Shown one piece after another: positions 49,073-61,123 of a DNA stretch of 64,000 nt. The notes beneath the pieces were generated by a model that worked only from the letters and a program-made list of their open reading frames with translations, did no database searches and was not told where the DNA came from. Position numbers and translations under genes: made by a program. This stretch comes from Seison nebaliae. Taxonomy: Eukaryota; Rotifera; Pararotatoria; Seisonacea; Seisonidae. How positions within the stretch are numbered: position 1 is the stretch's first letter; each line of letters starts with the position of its first letter. Where the stretch lies: positions 1-64,000 of the forward strand of contig JALJEE010002379.1 of NCBI GenBank assembly GCA_023231475.1. The letters are read 5' to 3'.

Positions 49073-51568
49073 TTTCCGTTATATTTCTGATATAATTCCA
49101 ATCATCAACAACTCGCTATGATTAAGAGAAGATGCAAATTGGAATTTGAGTGTTTTGAAAATACAATTTGTCGTCAACGAATTAGACGTAAGGGAATGAC
49201 TGAACGAGTTAGTAGGGATGAAGTGCAATTACTGTAGTTGAATTAGTAAATATTCGTGATGTGTTCTTTCGTTTAGTTCGATTAATAAATTGATGGAATG
49301 GCAAATGTGGTAACATCGCCCTCCCGTCGCTCTCTCAGCCTTTCTCACAAATATTTATGAAATTTCTCATCGCATCAGTTTCTATCGAATGAGAAATGAA
49401 GATATAAATATATTATCGGGAATAATCATGATGAAAACGAACTCGGACAACTACTGGAACATACAATTGTCAATCAACGAAATTCACTTAAGAATTATAA
49501 ATTGAAACTTTTTCCCTACACTTCCTTCCTTCCTTCCTTCCTTCCTTTCTTCTTTCTTCATAAGAAGGAAAAACGAATTTTCGTTTTTTTAAGAATCGAA
49601 AGAAAGGAAGTTTTCCGACCATCAGGAACTTTTTACGAACAAGTTGATGAAATCGTAGAAGAACTTTGGAGACTATGAAACGACGAAATTTTAATGGAAT
49701 TTTTTGTCATTTCATTCAACTTTTTTTTTACATATTTTCACATTAAATCAAAAAAGTCAATTCCTCCTCCTACCTTCCCATGTCGTTTGCATTCTTTTAA
49801 CGAGTGTCACCTTTCATTACTTATCCCACTCATACTTTTTGCATATTCTACTCCTTCTGCTGCCCAATAGCACATTCGTGATTGCTATTTCTTTCTTTTA
49901 ATGTTTCTTCCAATTCCTTCAGTTTCTTTTTTCTTATTCGTCTTATTATAAGTTGGGAGAAAATGAGACTTTCTTTCTCAATTTCCCATTCACATCTGTC
50001 CATAAAATAAGGAGAGTAGATGATGTAAGAGAATTAGAAAATAATTTCGTACGGATATTTTATAATATACGATGCAAATAATAGTTCCAGATGCAATCGT
50101 GCTGAATTGTTTGTAGTTGAAATACAATTCGTTTTCAATAACATTTTCAATAATATGCCTCATAGTTGTATAGAATGATCCTAATACGATTCTTATAAAT
50201 TAGGTCGAATTGAATATAATTCATGTAGAACGTAAGCAGAACATAAAGAATATTTATTTAAGGAGTTCATATAAAATGTCAGAAAATGGTTGGAACTAGA
50301 GCCTCCAATGCTAGCAGTCTATTGCAGTATATCAAATACCTTCCCCTAACGAAATAGTCTTACGTCTATAACTCTCAATTCCGATCAACTTCAATATATT
50401 TAATGTCGATAAATAAGTTTAGTTTTAATTCACTATTAAAACTTACAATTTAGGTAATTCTTGTTGTCAAGTGAATATGTATGTCTTATATATACGCCCA
50501 TCTAACTAACTACTAGCACGACTTATCATCCAATTATAACAAGACCTTCACATTTCATCTTCCTCACTTCCATCCAACTTCACGTATGATCAAATTCGCC
50601 AATTCAACTTATTGGCCTATTCTCATACGGAATCGTTTTTAAGTTTTAACCTAAAACTACTTTTCTCCTTACCACCACACCTCATCTAATGGACACACGT
50701 CAATCTCTTTCATAATCTTTTCCGTTCAGTTCATTTTGTTCTCCTCAAAAAAACATTAGGTCCTTTTAAATAAATTTGTCTCATTATGTTGAGAGGCATT
50801 CTGTATAAGGTCATTTCATTCACTTCCTTCTTATTTTCTAGCACGACTAAAAATGCAGAAAATTCTATAAATTTCTTATTCAATCCTTTCTAAATAAATC
50901 CTCTAAAGAAAATTTCTCATTAAATTCTAATTCTTTCTCAAATACTTTAATGTGAAATTGAAAACATGTTAATGAAATTATTTCTTTTAAATTTTTTTCC
51001 TTTTTCAATTTTCTATGATATAATTCGTTATCAGTCTTCTTAATCAGTAAATGTCGAATAAGTAAGAAGGTTTAGGGAGAACGATAATTATTTACTGTCT
51101 ACTTTTTCTAATGGGCGTTTTCCTGATACTCATTCTAATTAAAAATTGTGAGAAATGAAATAAAAATTGTAGAATCTACATTCATCTACAATGTAGATGG
51201 TATAAAAGTTTGTTAGAATTTATGGAATAAAATCAATTTCTCTTCATATAAAACCAAATTTGAAGATTGGCTAATACTGTTAATGTATTTTTCAATTTAA
51301 TTGAAAGAATTTCTAATTTTCATAGAAACAATTTTATGAATTAAATAAATGAAAAATTCGGGAGATGTTCATACGACATATGGAAAGAAGAGAAAACCGG
51401 CATTAAAATTTATTTGATAACAAAAAAAAATGAGCAAGAGAAGTTTATAGTTTTTTTTTAGAATTTCATATACAAAATGCGAAAGAGGAACTGACTGTAA
51501 ATGAAAGTTTATGGAGAATTTCTGGAAAAAAGTTCGGTTGAAAAAAGTTCAATAAAAAAAATTAATTT
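49073..51568. other. 2.5-kb gene-free region
   Basis: No coding exon recognised. It contains a (CTTC)n tract at 49521-49550 and long AT-rich DNA. The frame at 49704-49901 is hydrophobic but begins at a non-ATG and has no supporting context. Confidence 0.5.
49521..49550. repeat. (CTTC)n microsatellite
   Basis: About six CTTC units, ending in TTTCTTCTTTC. Confidence 0.9.
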
Positions 51569-54421
51569 TTATGTTGGTGGATGACGACGAATTAATGCTG
51601 TCCAATTACAATGATCATATGATATTTCAACGATTTCGATATTGGATAAACCGGATTTTTCAATCAATTGCTTTAGTTCATTAATTCGGAAAAGATGATA
51701 AAAACGAAATAATTGTTTTTCATTATTCTGCTCATCATTCTCTTTAGAATCGACATTCGTTTTCGTATACTTCTGGTCAATGCGACGACGTTTGCCAGTC
51801 GCAGAAATTGCGTCAAATGGATTGAATCTACAACGAATATCATCGTCGACATGAGCTGCATAAGTGAGAATACTATCAGGATATTTTCCATGAGATTCTT
51901 TGATTTTCTTTATCATATTCTTCTCATAATTGAAGATATCTTTCTTCTTTTCAATTCCATTAATTCCAGATGAATGATTTTCAGACAATGATTTCGAATA
52001 TTGATTATTTCTCTTTTGATTATTATTTGGAACGATATTTCTATCACAATTCACGATGGAATGATGTTCCTTCGAATGATTTTGATTTGACGTTTTCCAT
52101 TTTTCCAAGACATTCGACCACCAACTGTTGGTGGGAAGTGTTGCAGTAGATGGTTGTGATTGGGATTTCAATTCATCGCTGTTTCGTTCATTCTTTAAAG
52201 ATGATTGAGGAATGAACAATTTTCTCAAGAAGTTCGATCGATCACTTATCATTTTTTCATTATCAACAGATTGTTCAATGTGATTCAATTCTTCGATTTC
52301 TTCGTAATCGATATGTGTAAATTCACTGTCCATTGTACTAGAACGGGACATGTTCTTATTTGGTGGGATATTGTTATCTTTGTTTTGATCCGTTTTCGAC
52401 GATTCGTTATCGTTAAATGATGGTGAGAAGATGGAAGGAATGAGAACATCTTGATTGGTGAAATTTCTATGAGTTTGTTCGAATGCCCAAACATAAATCA
52501 ATAATGTTCCTCCGTCTTCTTTGAGAACGCGAAGTAATTCTCTTATTGCTTGTTGACGTCGTTCTTCAGTCGAGAGATGATGGAGAACTCCGATGCAGAT
52601 AATTCCGTCGAAAACTTTATCTCTAAATAATTGAAATGGAAAATAAAATTTGAATTAATTTAAAAAATTTCAAATAAACCGAAATGGCAAAGTCAACGTA
52701 TCTGCCATTACAACAGAATTGACGGATCGATAAGAGGAATAATCGACGAGACTATTCTCACTTTTCAGCATTGTGGCTGAGTTGGTGGGATCTTTATGGG
52801 AAACGGTCGTGATGGAATTACAACGACGTTGATCTGATCCTTTACATTGATGATAAGCTTTTAATGTCATATCATAACAGATATCACAACCTATCATATG
52901 AGAATCATTTGGAATACATTGGAAATAGCGACCAGTACCACAACCTGGAACAATTCCGTTTGTTAAAAGAGAGAGATGGTTTTGAAAGAGTAATTAACCT
53001 GCATCTAAAACTAATGAACCAGTGGACATTGATTGTAAATATTTGAGAACTGGCGGCCATGGTCGTTGATTTTCGACAATGTCATATCCTTCATAATTGA
53101 CTAGACGACGATAAACGTCATTGACGTACTTCGTTTCGAACGATGAATTGAATGAATGGAATTGTTTGGGTCTTTGGAATAGTGTTTGTTTGACATCGTC
53201 AATATTTGTCAAATGTTGCTGATAGTGGGATGTGATGGAGGAAGCGATGGATGTGGATGTGGAAGTTTGTTTCCGTATTCCACGATTGTGATATCGATGG
53301 GAATTCTTCCGATTTGCATATAAATGGTTATTGGTCGAATTTTTTGGACATTTGTTAGTGGATAGAGATTGGAATAAATGTTCAATAGAATTCATGAAAT
53401 TCGAAGATTTAATTGCCATAAAAAAGGGTTTGTATGTTCCGTGTTTATTGTTGTGATGAATTGTTAAATCGACTTGGGAGGTGGTGGGGGAATTGTTCAA
53501 GAAAACTTTCTCATTATCATCCAATTCCTCATTAATCGGTTTTGTATTGTGATTAGTTCGCTCTTTATTCTTTCGCGAATACAAATCGTATGGTGAAGAT
53601 GTAGGGGACAACGACGACAATTTGGATGACGACAACGAAGATGAAGAAGAAAATTGTTGAATGTTTTCTACTTCATCAATTATTTCTTTTTCTATTCTAT
53701 TCTCTAACCGTCTTTCTCCAACACCTTTATTTCTTTCGGATACTTCAAATATGTTGTTGTTGTTGTTGTTTGTGTCATCGGTGTATTCATGAAATGAAGA
53801 AACTGTCTTTCCCTGACATGTTGACAAATTTCCATTATGTTCTTTTTTCGTCTCTTCAGGTTTCTTACATTGTTTCTTGATGTATATCCGGTTATTCATC
53901 GGGAAATTGGATGCAGACATTGATTGAGGTGGAAGATGATGCACTATATCAGATAAGTACGATCGACTACGTATCAGATCATTTCGTTTCGATGTTTTCT
54001 GCATCGTTGACGGAGCGAATAGTTCATGTTCATTATTCAATTCTTTTATGAGAATTCGATTCTTTTCATTCAATAGTTTGTTGGCTAATACTTCATTGAA
54101 TATGGTGGAGGAAGTTGATGGGATGTTATTGTCCATTTGGTTAGACATGGTAGAGAAAGTTTGAGAAGGATTTCTTCTCATCAGAAATTCTTGTTCAAAA
54201 CAATTATTATTTTCACCTAAATTTGCGTAACAACTCATACTTATTGGGAAACTTGTTGTGAATGTTGTAGCTGCTCTGGACGATAACGACGTTATTGATG
54301 ATGTCGATGTTGTTGGTGTTGTTGTGAAGAACGAATCAAACAAATCATTTTCGTTGTTCTCTTTCTTATACTCCTCTCCGAGTATGGATGGTGTTTCCTC
54401 TAAAATTTCCTCTTTCATCAT
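51569..54421 (-). CDS. TRMT9B: TRM9/ALKBH8-type tRNA methyltransferase with long N-terminal extension
   Basis: Exons 54421-52999, 52944-52680 and 52622-51569 give 913 aa; introns are 54 and 57 nt. Residues 1 to about 440 are low-complexity Ser/Asn/Thr-rich. The methyltransferase domain starts at YVNDVYRRLVNYEGYDIVEN and RPWPPVLKYLQSM. The SAM motif is LVLDAGCGTGRYFQC, then IGCDICYDM. It continues FDGIICIGVLHHLSTEERRQ and GTLLIYVWAFEQTHR. A disordered insert of about 190 residues separates this from the final YHLFRINELKQLIEKSGL and DHCNWTALIRR. These are the landmarks of Trm9/ALKBH8 methyltransferases, which methylate wobble-uridine carboxymethyl groups in tRNA. No AlkB or RRM domain is present, favouring TRM9/TRMT9B. 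TRMT9B has neuronal roles in flies. Confidence 0.88.
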
Positions 54422-56267
54422 ATTCCTCCTTCAATAATCGTCAACGATTCTTCCGTGTTTGTGCACTTCTTGTGCACTTGTGTCTTCGTCACTATTTGCT
54501 TGAAATTTCTGCGCGTATTCTGTGTGGACATACGATACTCCTATTGTCTGAGGACGATCAGACTCTTGCAAGAATATTTGTCCGAGCACAACTGAATCAA
54601 TAGAATCACAATCTGACTTCTTCTTCCAAATGGGCGTGACATCATTCCATCATGATTCAACTGACCTGACAAACATTCGAAGGAGAAACAATTCAAAATA
54701 ATTACAGATTAATTTCATCGATTTTTTTGCGGAAAACCATCGAAGAAAGACGAAATAGGAAATAGAAAATTCTACAGGTAATTTCCTTCTCTCTTTTTTT
54801 TCTACAAATATGAATTTCTTCTAAAAATAATATAATGGGGAACAACGACCCAACTTCCTTCAGTCTTGAGGAATGTGTGGAAGACGAATTCTTTTCATTA
54901 AAATAAACCTGATTCCTCAAACTAATTTCATTTTCTTCTACTTCATTCTTAATAACATCACAGCTAATTATCATCTATTCAAATGAAATTATCATGCATA
55001 ATTCCATTTTTCATCTTCTCATCAATCATATCAGTAATGAAGTACAATCTACCATTAATATTAATACGTAAATAATCCTCTTCATCTTTATCTTCCTCTT
55101 CCAACCGTTATTTCCTTCCTTCCTCACATTCAACTTATTTCTCTTCAATAAACCAATTCCTCCTCATGCATAGCCACTTTCCATCTTTATCTGATGTGCG
55201 ATAACGTCGAACAGATGCAAAAGATAAACGATATATCATATGCGGATAACTGAAATTTGTACCATCAATTCGAATAACTGTTACATTTTCTTCCTCTCGA
55301 ACAATGAGGGAGGGGGAGATATATAGTTAGATAAGTAGATGAGACGACTAGCAAGGACAAAAGAAAAGAAGAAAGGAATGATATAATGTTTGATCTAAAA
55401 TTGTCAAATTATTTTCTTCTAAATCACCATGCAAAACGATGGATTATAATATAAGCAGGCGAACACATTCCTTCCCATACACATCTCTACAAATATGTAA
55501 ATGAACTTCATTCAATATTAATCAGCAACTCCAACAATGACAATGAGACCAACGAACAACAACACCCCTACTGCACTTAAACGACATTGAGACGATAAAG
55601 AATGGAACTGGGCGATTCTTCTAATGGCATTTTGGTATTAGCACCAGATGCAATTTCATCATCGCACAAAGATTAATATGGACTGGGGGAAACTTAAACA
55701 GTTTTAATAAAATTATTCTAATTTACATCGAGTGGATTATGTTACGAGTTAATGCACATTCATTTTCTACTTAACATTCCTCTTCTTCTTCTTTGTTCGA
55801 TACAATTTGGAGATTATGCACAAAACATATAAATTTATTGTATAACGTCCTATTAAAACAGTGGGAACGATTGGACTGGTAGTTAAACTAAATTTTCTTT
55901 CGATCTTCACATTTCTTCCAAATCAATATTACATCCACTTAACGTCACATGAAGGAATGAATTGGAACGATTGAATGAAGAATAAATCGACAAATAATTT
56001 TCTTAATTTTTTTTTGATTTTCTCATAAAAATTGATGAAAGAAAATTGGAAATAGTTCCTCCATCTTCTGTTGGAGGAGAAATGTCATTAATCCAAATTA
56101 TCATTAGTCTCTCATCCATTTCCACCCATTCTTTCCTCATCGACATTTGAATGTGAAAGAACGATGGTGATTGAATTTCCTTTTTGTGTCGATTTCCTAA
56201 AATATTTTCTCAGGCCAAATTTGCATTTCAACTAATTAGATTTCTCTCATTATTCTTCATAGTTCCT

Positions 56268-56352
56268 TCATCATCATCATCATCATCATCATCATTATCA
56301 TTATCATCCTCCTCATCCTCATCGTTGTCGTCGTAGTCGTCGTCGTCGTCGA
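56268..56352. repeat. Compound (CAT)n / (GTC)n microsatellite
   Basis: About ten CAT units grade through TCCTCA repeats into GTCGTCGTCG. The period is three throughout, but no coding frame extends beyond the tract. Confidence 0.9.
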
Positions 56353-57410
56353 CTGGAGAGTGAAGAAAATTGAAGTGGATTTTTCATTTGATAATTTTTC
56401 TATAGAAAACTAGTTCCAATGCAATACTCGTCTTCTTTTCAGAATGATTATTCATTTTCTAATTAATTCCTTATCGTCTGACGGTTGTTCGATCGCTTAT
56501 TTAAAATTAAATAATTCTATTCAATTAAATTTGCTCATCAATGTCAATTTGTGTTGCGAGAAGGAATTCCGAATGAAATTTCTATAACCTCCACACATCA
56601 TTCTCTCCCAGTATATTAGAGGAGCATACCAATTATTATTTATTCTTCTTTATCACATTTTTCCATATTCAATGGAATCATGAGAAGAATGTAAATGATA
56701 GTTGGAAGCGAGAAAATCTTTAATAAGTATTTCTTTTAAGAAAACCAAGTAAGTTGAATGAAATGACTCGGTAATAAAAAAGAAATACGAGGACACTGAA
56801 ACAGATCTTTAAAAGTTCGAAGGAAATGAAAACCATTTGAAAGAGGAGATCGATTAAAATTGACGAAAATTATGGGAAGACAAGTTATTTCTACAAATGT
56901 TAAAGGAGGAGGAACACCTCCGAACGACTGTTATTTTTTTCTTCTCCTTCTCGACCATCTATCTATTTTCACCATCTTTTATTTATTTCCTTCTCGCACA
57001 CAAAAATTTTATGTTTCGTTTGGCGAGCTATTCGGCTCCTGTCACTTGTTGGGCTGATCATCTACATTTTAATATTTGATTCTTTTTCATTTGTTTATGT
57101 TCATCTCTCTAGCGCCTTTTAGGAGAAGTTCGCGAAAGAAATGTCACCTCCAAAATCTCTTCTAAATATTTAAAAAAAAGGGAAAAGGTGCAGTCGTTCA
57201 AATACTTATAAAGCATAGTCATTATAACAACAAGAACAACAGCGACAGCAATATAAATTGATCAGCATCGTCATCGACATGAAGAACATAATTATTATAA
57301 TAGTTACTTGAAATAATTCTAAGGAAATTGATGGGTGACTGGACAGAAGGAAATCGATCTTACTCATCATGAAACGATCAAATGTTAAAGGATAATAAAA
57401 TAGTCTTGAA

Positions 57411-57430
57411 GATATATATATATATATATA
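57411..57430. repeat. (TA)n microsatellite
   Basis: About ten uninterrupted TA units. A GT-rich tract follows at 57733-57775. Confidence 0.9.
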
Positions 57431-58574
57431 CAGTATATCATTTTTATTTATTACCTGTGGATAGACGGAATGAGGAGAAAAGGAAATTTTAATTATTCAA
57501 CACAATATCGACAATAACAATAATTTGATAGTAAGAACATGAAATGAAAGTTTGAGTGAGAGTTCGTCTTGTGCACGACAAATGCATATTCAGGAGTAAA
57601 ATGCAGATCCTTTCCCATTGGTGTGGGTGATAAATGAATAAATAATTCTGTGCAACAAACTCTTCCCGCACACATTCGTTCTACAGCGGTCTTTTTTCCC
57701 ACACTATTTACATGTGCTGCGTATCCCTATGTATGTGTATATTTGTGTGTATGTATGTGTGTGTTTGTGTGTGTGAGTGGAAGAGATGAGAAATAACTGA
57801 ACTATAATACTACGACTATACTCGAAATACAGTTTGCTGATTTGGAATGGATGGGTAGAAGAATGGATGGATGGATATAAATAGATAGACGGAATTTCAA
57901 GGACATATGAAGTAAATTTGATAATTATATTACGTTGGGAACGGATATGACAAACTGGGAATTCGGTTAGCAGAGTTAGAGTGAAGGAACAATTTCCTAT
58001 TAGGAATTGACAATAGAAGACAATGGAATAAATTGAGAAATATTAACTACCGTTTTAACGAATAACATTATAATTAACAGTATCATCGTGCTTCCATTCT
58101 TCATATAAGTGTGGGAGAATTGTTTAAATTTTAATCATCCTCATCATGACTGGCACCAATCATTCACAACATGATCTATTTCAATTAGTCTCCCAAACAC
58201 CCTTCCAACACATGTAAATCAATCATTAGAAAGTCAATTTAAATTTAGAGCATGATTTGTTTCAATCAATTTACTTTTCTTTTCAATTTAACCTTTCAAA
58301 TTTATAGTGACCACATACAACTAACCAATCAACAAATTTAATAAACTTTCTAAATATCCGCAAATAAACATTTAATTCTAGCAGAATATGAATGAAATGG
58401 GAAAACAAATTCCATCAGCTGATATTTGAGCAGAATGAACAAAATTGTGTATGTAAACTTTTTCCCCATAATAACCTTCAAGTCTCCTCAATTATTACTT
58501 CCAAATTTCTCTTAAGGATCTATACTAACAATATAATCGAACATATAACAATCATTATTATTATTTATTAATTA

Positions 58575-59040
58575 GAATTCCCGTTGGGATAAATGTGAAA
58601 AAATGGAAAAAAAAATATTGTCTTCCTCGGTGTCAATAAAGAGTCTCAATTGATCGAGGGAAGCACGTTCGATTTGTAGTGCGAAAGTGGAATCGTATGT
58701 GAAGATAAAATATTTAAAATCTGTAAGAGAAATGTTTCAAGATAACCCATAGTATCTGACAGTGTATGTGAAAACGGACTGGATTTGAAAAGGGTAGATT
58801 ACGGAAGGATGGTTGACAAATATGTCGGAATTGTTAAATTTATCAACAAGTGAAAAAATACGACGGCACATAATAATGGGAAGTGGTAAGAAATTCACTG
58901 TGGCGAAAAGAATTGAACTGTTACATCTATGAAAGCAGCAAATTATTCTCCTAATGAGTCAATTATAGGCCCGATCCATAGACAAGAAAAAACGATGGGA
59001 ACATAGAAAAATGGTCTCCAGGGAATACAGTGTTAGCACC
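58575..59040 (+). repeat. Dispersed repeat, copy 2
   Basis: Diverged copy of the element at 370-770, in the same orientation and block order. It includes CCTAATGAGTCAATTATAGG followed by CCCGATCCATAGACAAGAAA (copy 1: CCCGATCGAGCGAGACGAAT). Copy 2 has extra sequence in the middle (about 58800-58900) that copy 1 lacks, so copy 1 is probably internally deleted. No intact frame is visible. Confidence 0.75.
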
Positions 59041-59839
59041 AGACTTCTGAAAAGTGAAAGGCGGATCTTCAACGAAACGAATTTAGATTTGGGAGAGAAG
59101 GAGAAAAAAGCCTTGCAACCTTGAATTTGTTTCGGATACGACTGATCGCGGATGAAGAAAAAGATCGCATATCGATCAGCGAGCCTAAGAAGATAGTAGA
59201 AGAAGCAAGCTGAATGCTCGAGAATGAGCGATTACGAGTTGAGAGTAACCATTATGAGTAATATTTAATTAACAATCTAATAATTATATTCACGTTTCTT
59301 ATTAATCAATAAATTTATTAAATGTCTATTAGACATTATTTTTTCGTATTATCAGTAAAATTTCGGATTAAAAAATTTTTTTCAAAATAATTACACATTT
59401 CCGTCAGCAGATTACCTGAAACCCCATGGAAAAAATAAAGCTGAAAATGAACTAAACTAAGCTTACAAGCTAGATTGTTAGTTATAAGTGTACGAAAAGA
59501 ATATTTGAACTTATCATTCTCTAATTATGTTGGATATGTGTAATTTCCTCCTTTAATTTAGCCTGATCTACAGTAGTGTCATTTGGAGGAAACCGATTAT
59601 TAATATCTATAATACCAAACCATTTCGTGTTATTTGGAGACTTCTCAAATTGCTGATATTTCAAGGTCATTCACCATCTTTGTCCTCAATATTTCTTTTC
59701 CGAATTATTAAAAAACCGCCAAGATAATATTTATTTATCGACACATCGAAATGAGAAATATGATAAGAACATCGCTTTAAATATGACATTGGGAACGATG
59801 TATCATTTGTTCCTATTTAAATCTGATCAATTCATATTA

Positions 59840-61123
59840 CACTGTGTTTCATTAATTGTGGAACATAGGTAATCCCATGTATTACCAAGAAAAGCTTCAA
59901 AAAAAATTCATAAATTGTGAGACAAAACTTTTTTTACTTGTTTTAACCTTATTTTTAGGGCTATATTAAGAATTTAAATTGGAAATTGCAAATAAAACAC
60001 TCATAATTTGAAAATGACTAAATCAGAAAAACTAAGTGAAGATTTACAGTCAGCCATTTTACAGGCCTATAAAGGCAATAAAACTATGAGGCAGGTTTCC
60101 AAAGAATTAGGTGTCTCTTTGGCGACAGTGAGATGAATTTGCAAGATCGGAGAGGTAACGCCCGATCGTAGAAAAGAAAATTTGGATCGCCCCTTGCTCA
60201 TAAATCGACGAACGAAACTGAAAATCAAAAAATTCGTTTTCGGCAATCGCCGTTCCAACGTGAAAGCAGTTATGGACAGATTTAATTTAGAATATTCGAA
60301 AACGACCGTTTGGAGGACAATCCGTCGAATTGAATTCGAGTCGAAAGAAATGAAGGAGAAGCCGCATCTGACAAAAATGCACAAAAAGAAAAGATACGAT
60401 TTTGTGCGGCATCAGGTTGTCACCCCACCTCGTTATTCTACAATAATTTTTACCGATGAGAAGAAGTTTTCTCTTAGTGTACCCGATTCGTGCCGAAGAT
60501 ATTGGCATCATTCTTCAGATGACAGTTCCATTAGGTACTGTTCCGGCGCTAAGAATTACAAGTCGGGCTTGATGATTTGGGGCGCTATTTCGGAAAGAGG
60601 TGTAATATCCTTAGTCCGAATAAATGGAATTATGAACTCTATGAAATATAAAGAGATGTTGGAACGAGATTTCTTACCAGAAGTTAGAGCAAAAATGGGA
60701 AATGAATTCATTTTCCAGCAAGACGGTGCTGCAGTGCACACGTCAAGATACTCAATGGGAAAAATGAAGGATATGGGTTGGAAATTATTTGACCATCCTG
60801 CACGTTCACTAGATTTAAATCCCATTGAGAATGTTTGGGGGCTGTTAACCCAGAAAGATTTTGTGAATAACAAAGTTTTTGCAAATACTGAAGAATTATG
60901 GCGAAAAATTGAATATGAATGGTCGAAATTAGATACATCATTATTTATTAATCTTTATAATTCTGTTCCGAAAAGATACTTAGCTTGGTGATAGCTGATA
61001 ATAAGAAAGGTGCTTGGATAGATTATTAAATAAACTTTTTTTTCACAATTTATGAAATTTTTTTGAAGCTTTTTTTGATAACATATGGGATTTCCTATGT
61101 TCCACAATTTATGAAACACAGTG
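59840..61123 (+). mobile_element. Tc1-type DD34E transposon with 80-bp IR/DR ends
   Basis: A 1284-bp element. Its left end (59840-59919) and right end (61044-61123) are nearly identical inverted repeats of 80 bp starting CACTGTGTTTCAT. Within each repeat the motif TTTCAT(A/T)AATTGTG occurs at both the outer and inner edge, the IR/DR architecture known from several Tc1 families. TA precedes the left end (59838-59839). The right flank reads AA, so the target duplication has been altered. The single gene inside is nearly full length. The high similarity of the two ends argues for a fairly recent insertion. Confidence 0.93.
60014..60991 (+). pseudogene. Tc1-family transposase with one in-frame stop
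   Basis: The frame opens at ATG 60014 with a paired-like helix-turn-helix (MTKSEKLSEDLQSAILQAYK, then RQVSKELGVSLATVR). It meets TGA at 60134-60136 (codon 41), where CGA (Arg) would be expected, a C-to-T change at a CpG. It then stays open in the same frame to 60991. Catalytic residues are present: Asp in IFTDEKKFSL, Asp in FQQDGAAVHTS, and Glu in DLNPIENVWG with 34 residues between the last two. ARSLDLNP has Leu where the family has Pro, again a C-to-T change. The enzyme is therefore inactivated by at least one nonsense mutation, although a downstream start could give a protein lacking the first helix-turn-helix. Confidence 0.92.

Larger units (their letters stand above)
54422..59839. other. 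5.4-kb gene-free region with repeats
   Basis: No supported gene on either strand. It contains a CAT/TCG trinucleotide tract, a TA tract, GT-rich DNA and copy 2 of the dispersed repeat. Short frames at 56860-57079 and 57489-57702 overlap other frames and lack features. It may be regulatory DNA or a long intron of an unseen gene. Confidence 0.5.

Noticed and set aside
56860-57079. Two overlapping frames of 60-65 aa in the gene-free region
   Set aside because: Phe/Leu/Ser-rich by TTC/TTT composition, with no signal peptide, motif or splice sites.
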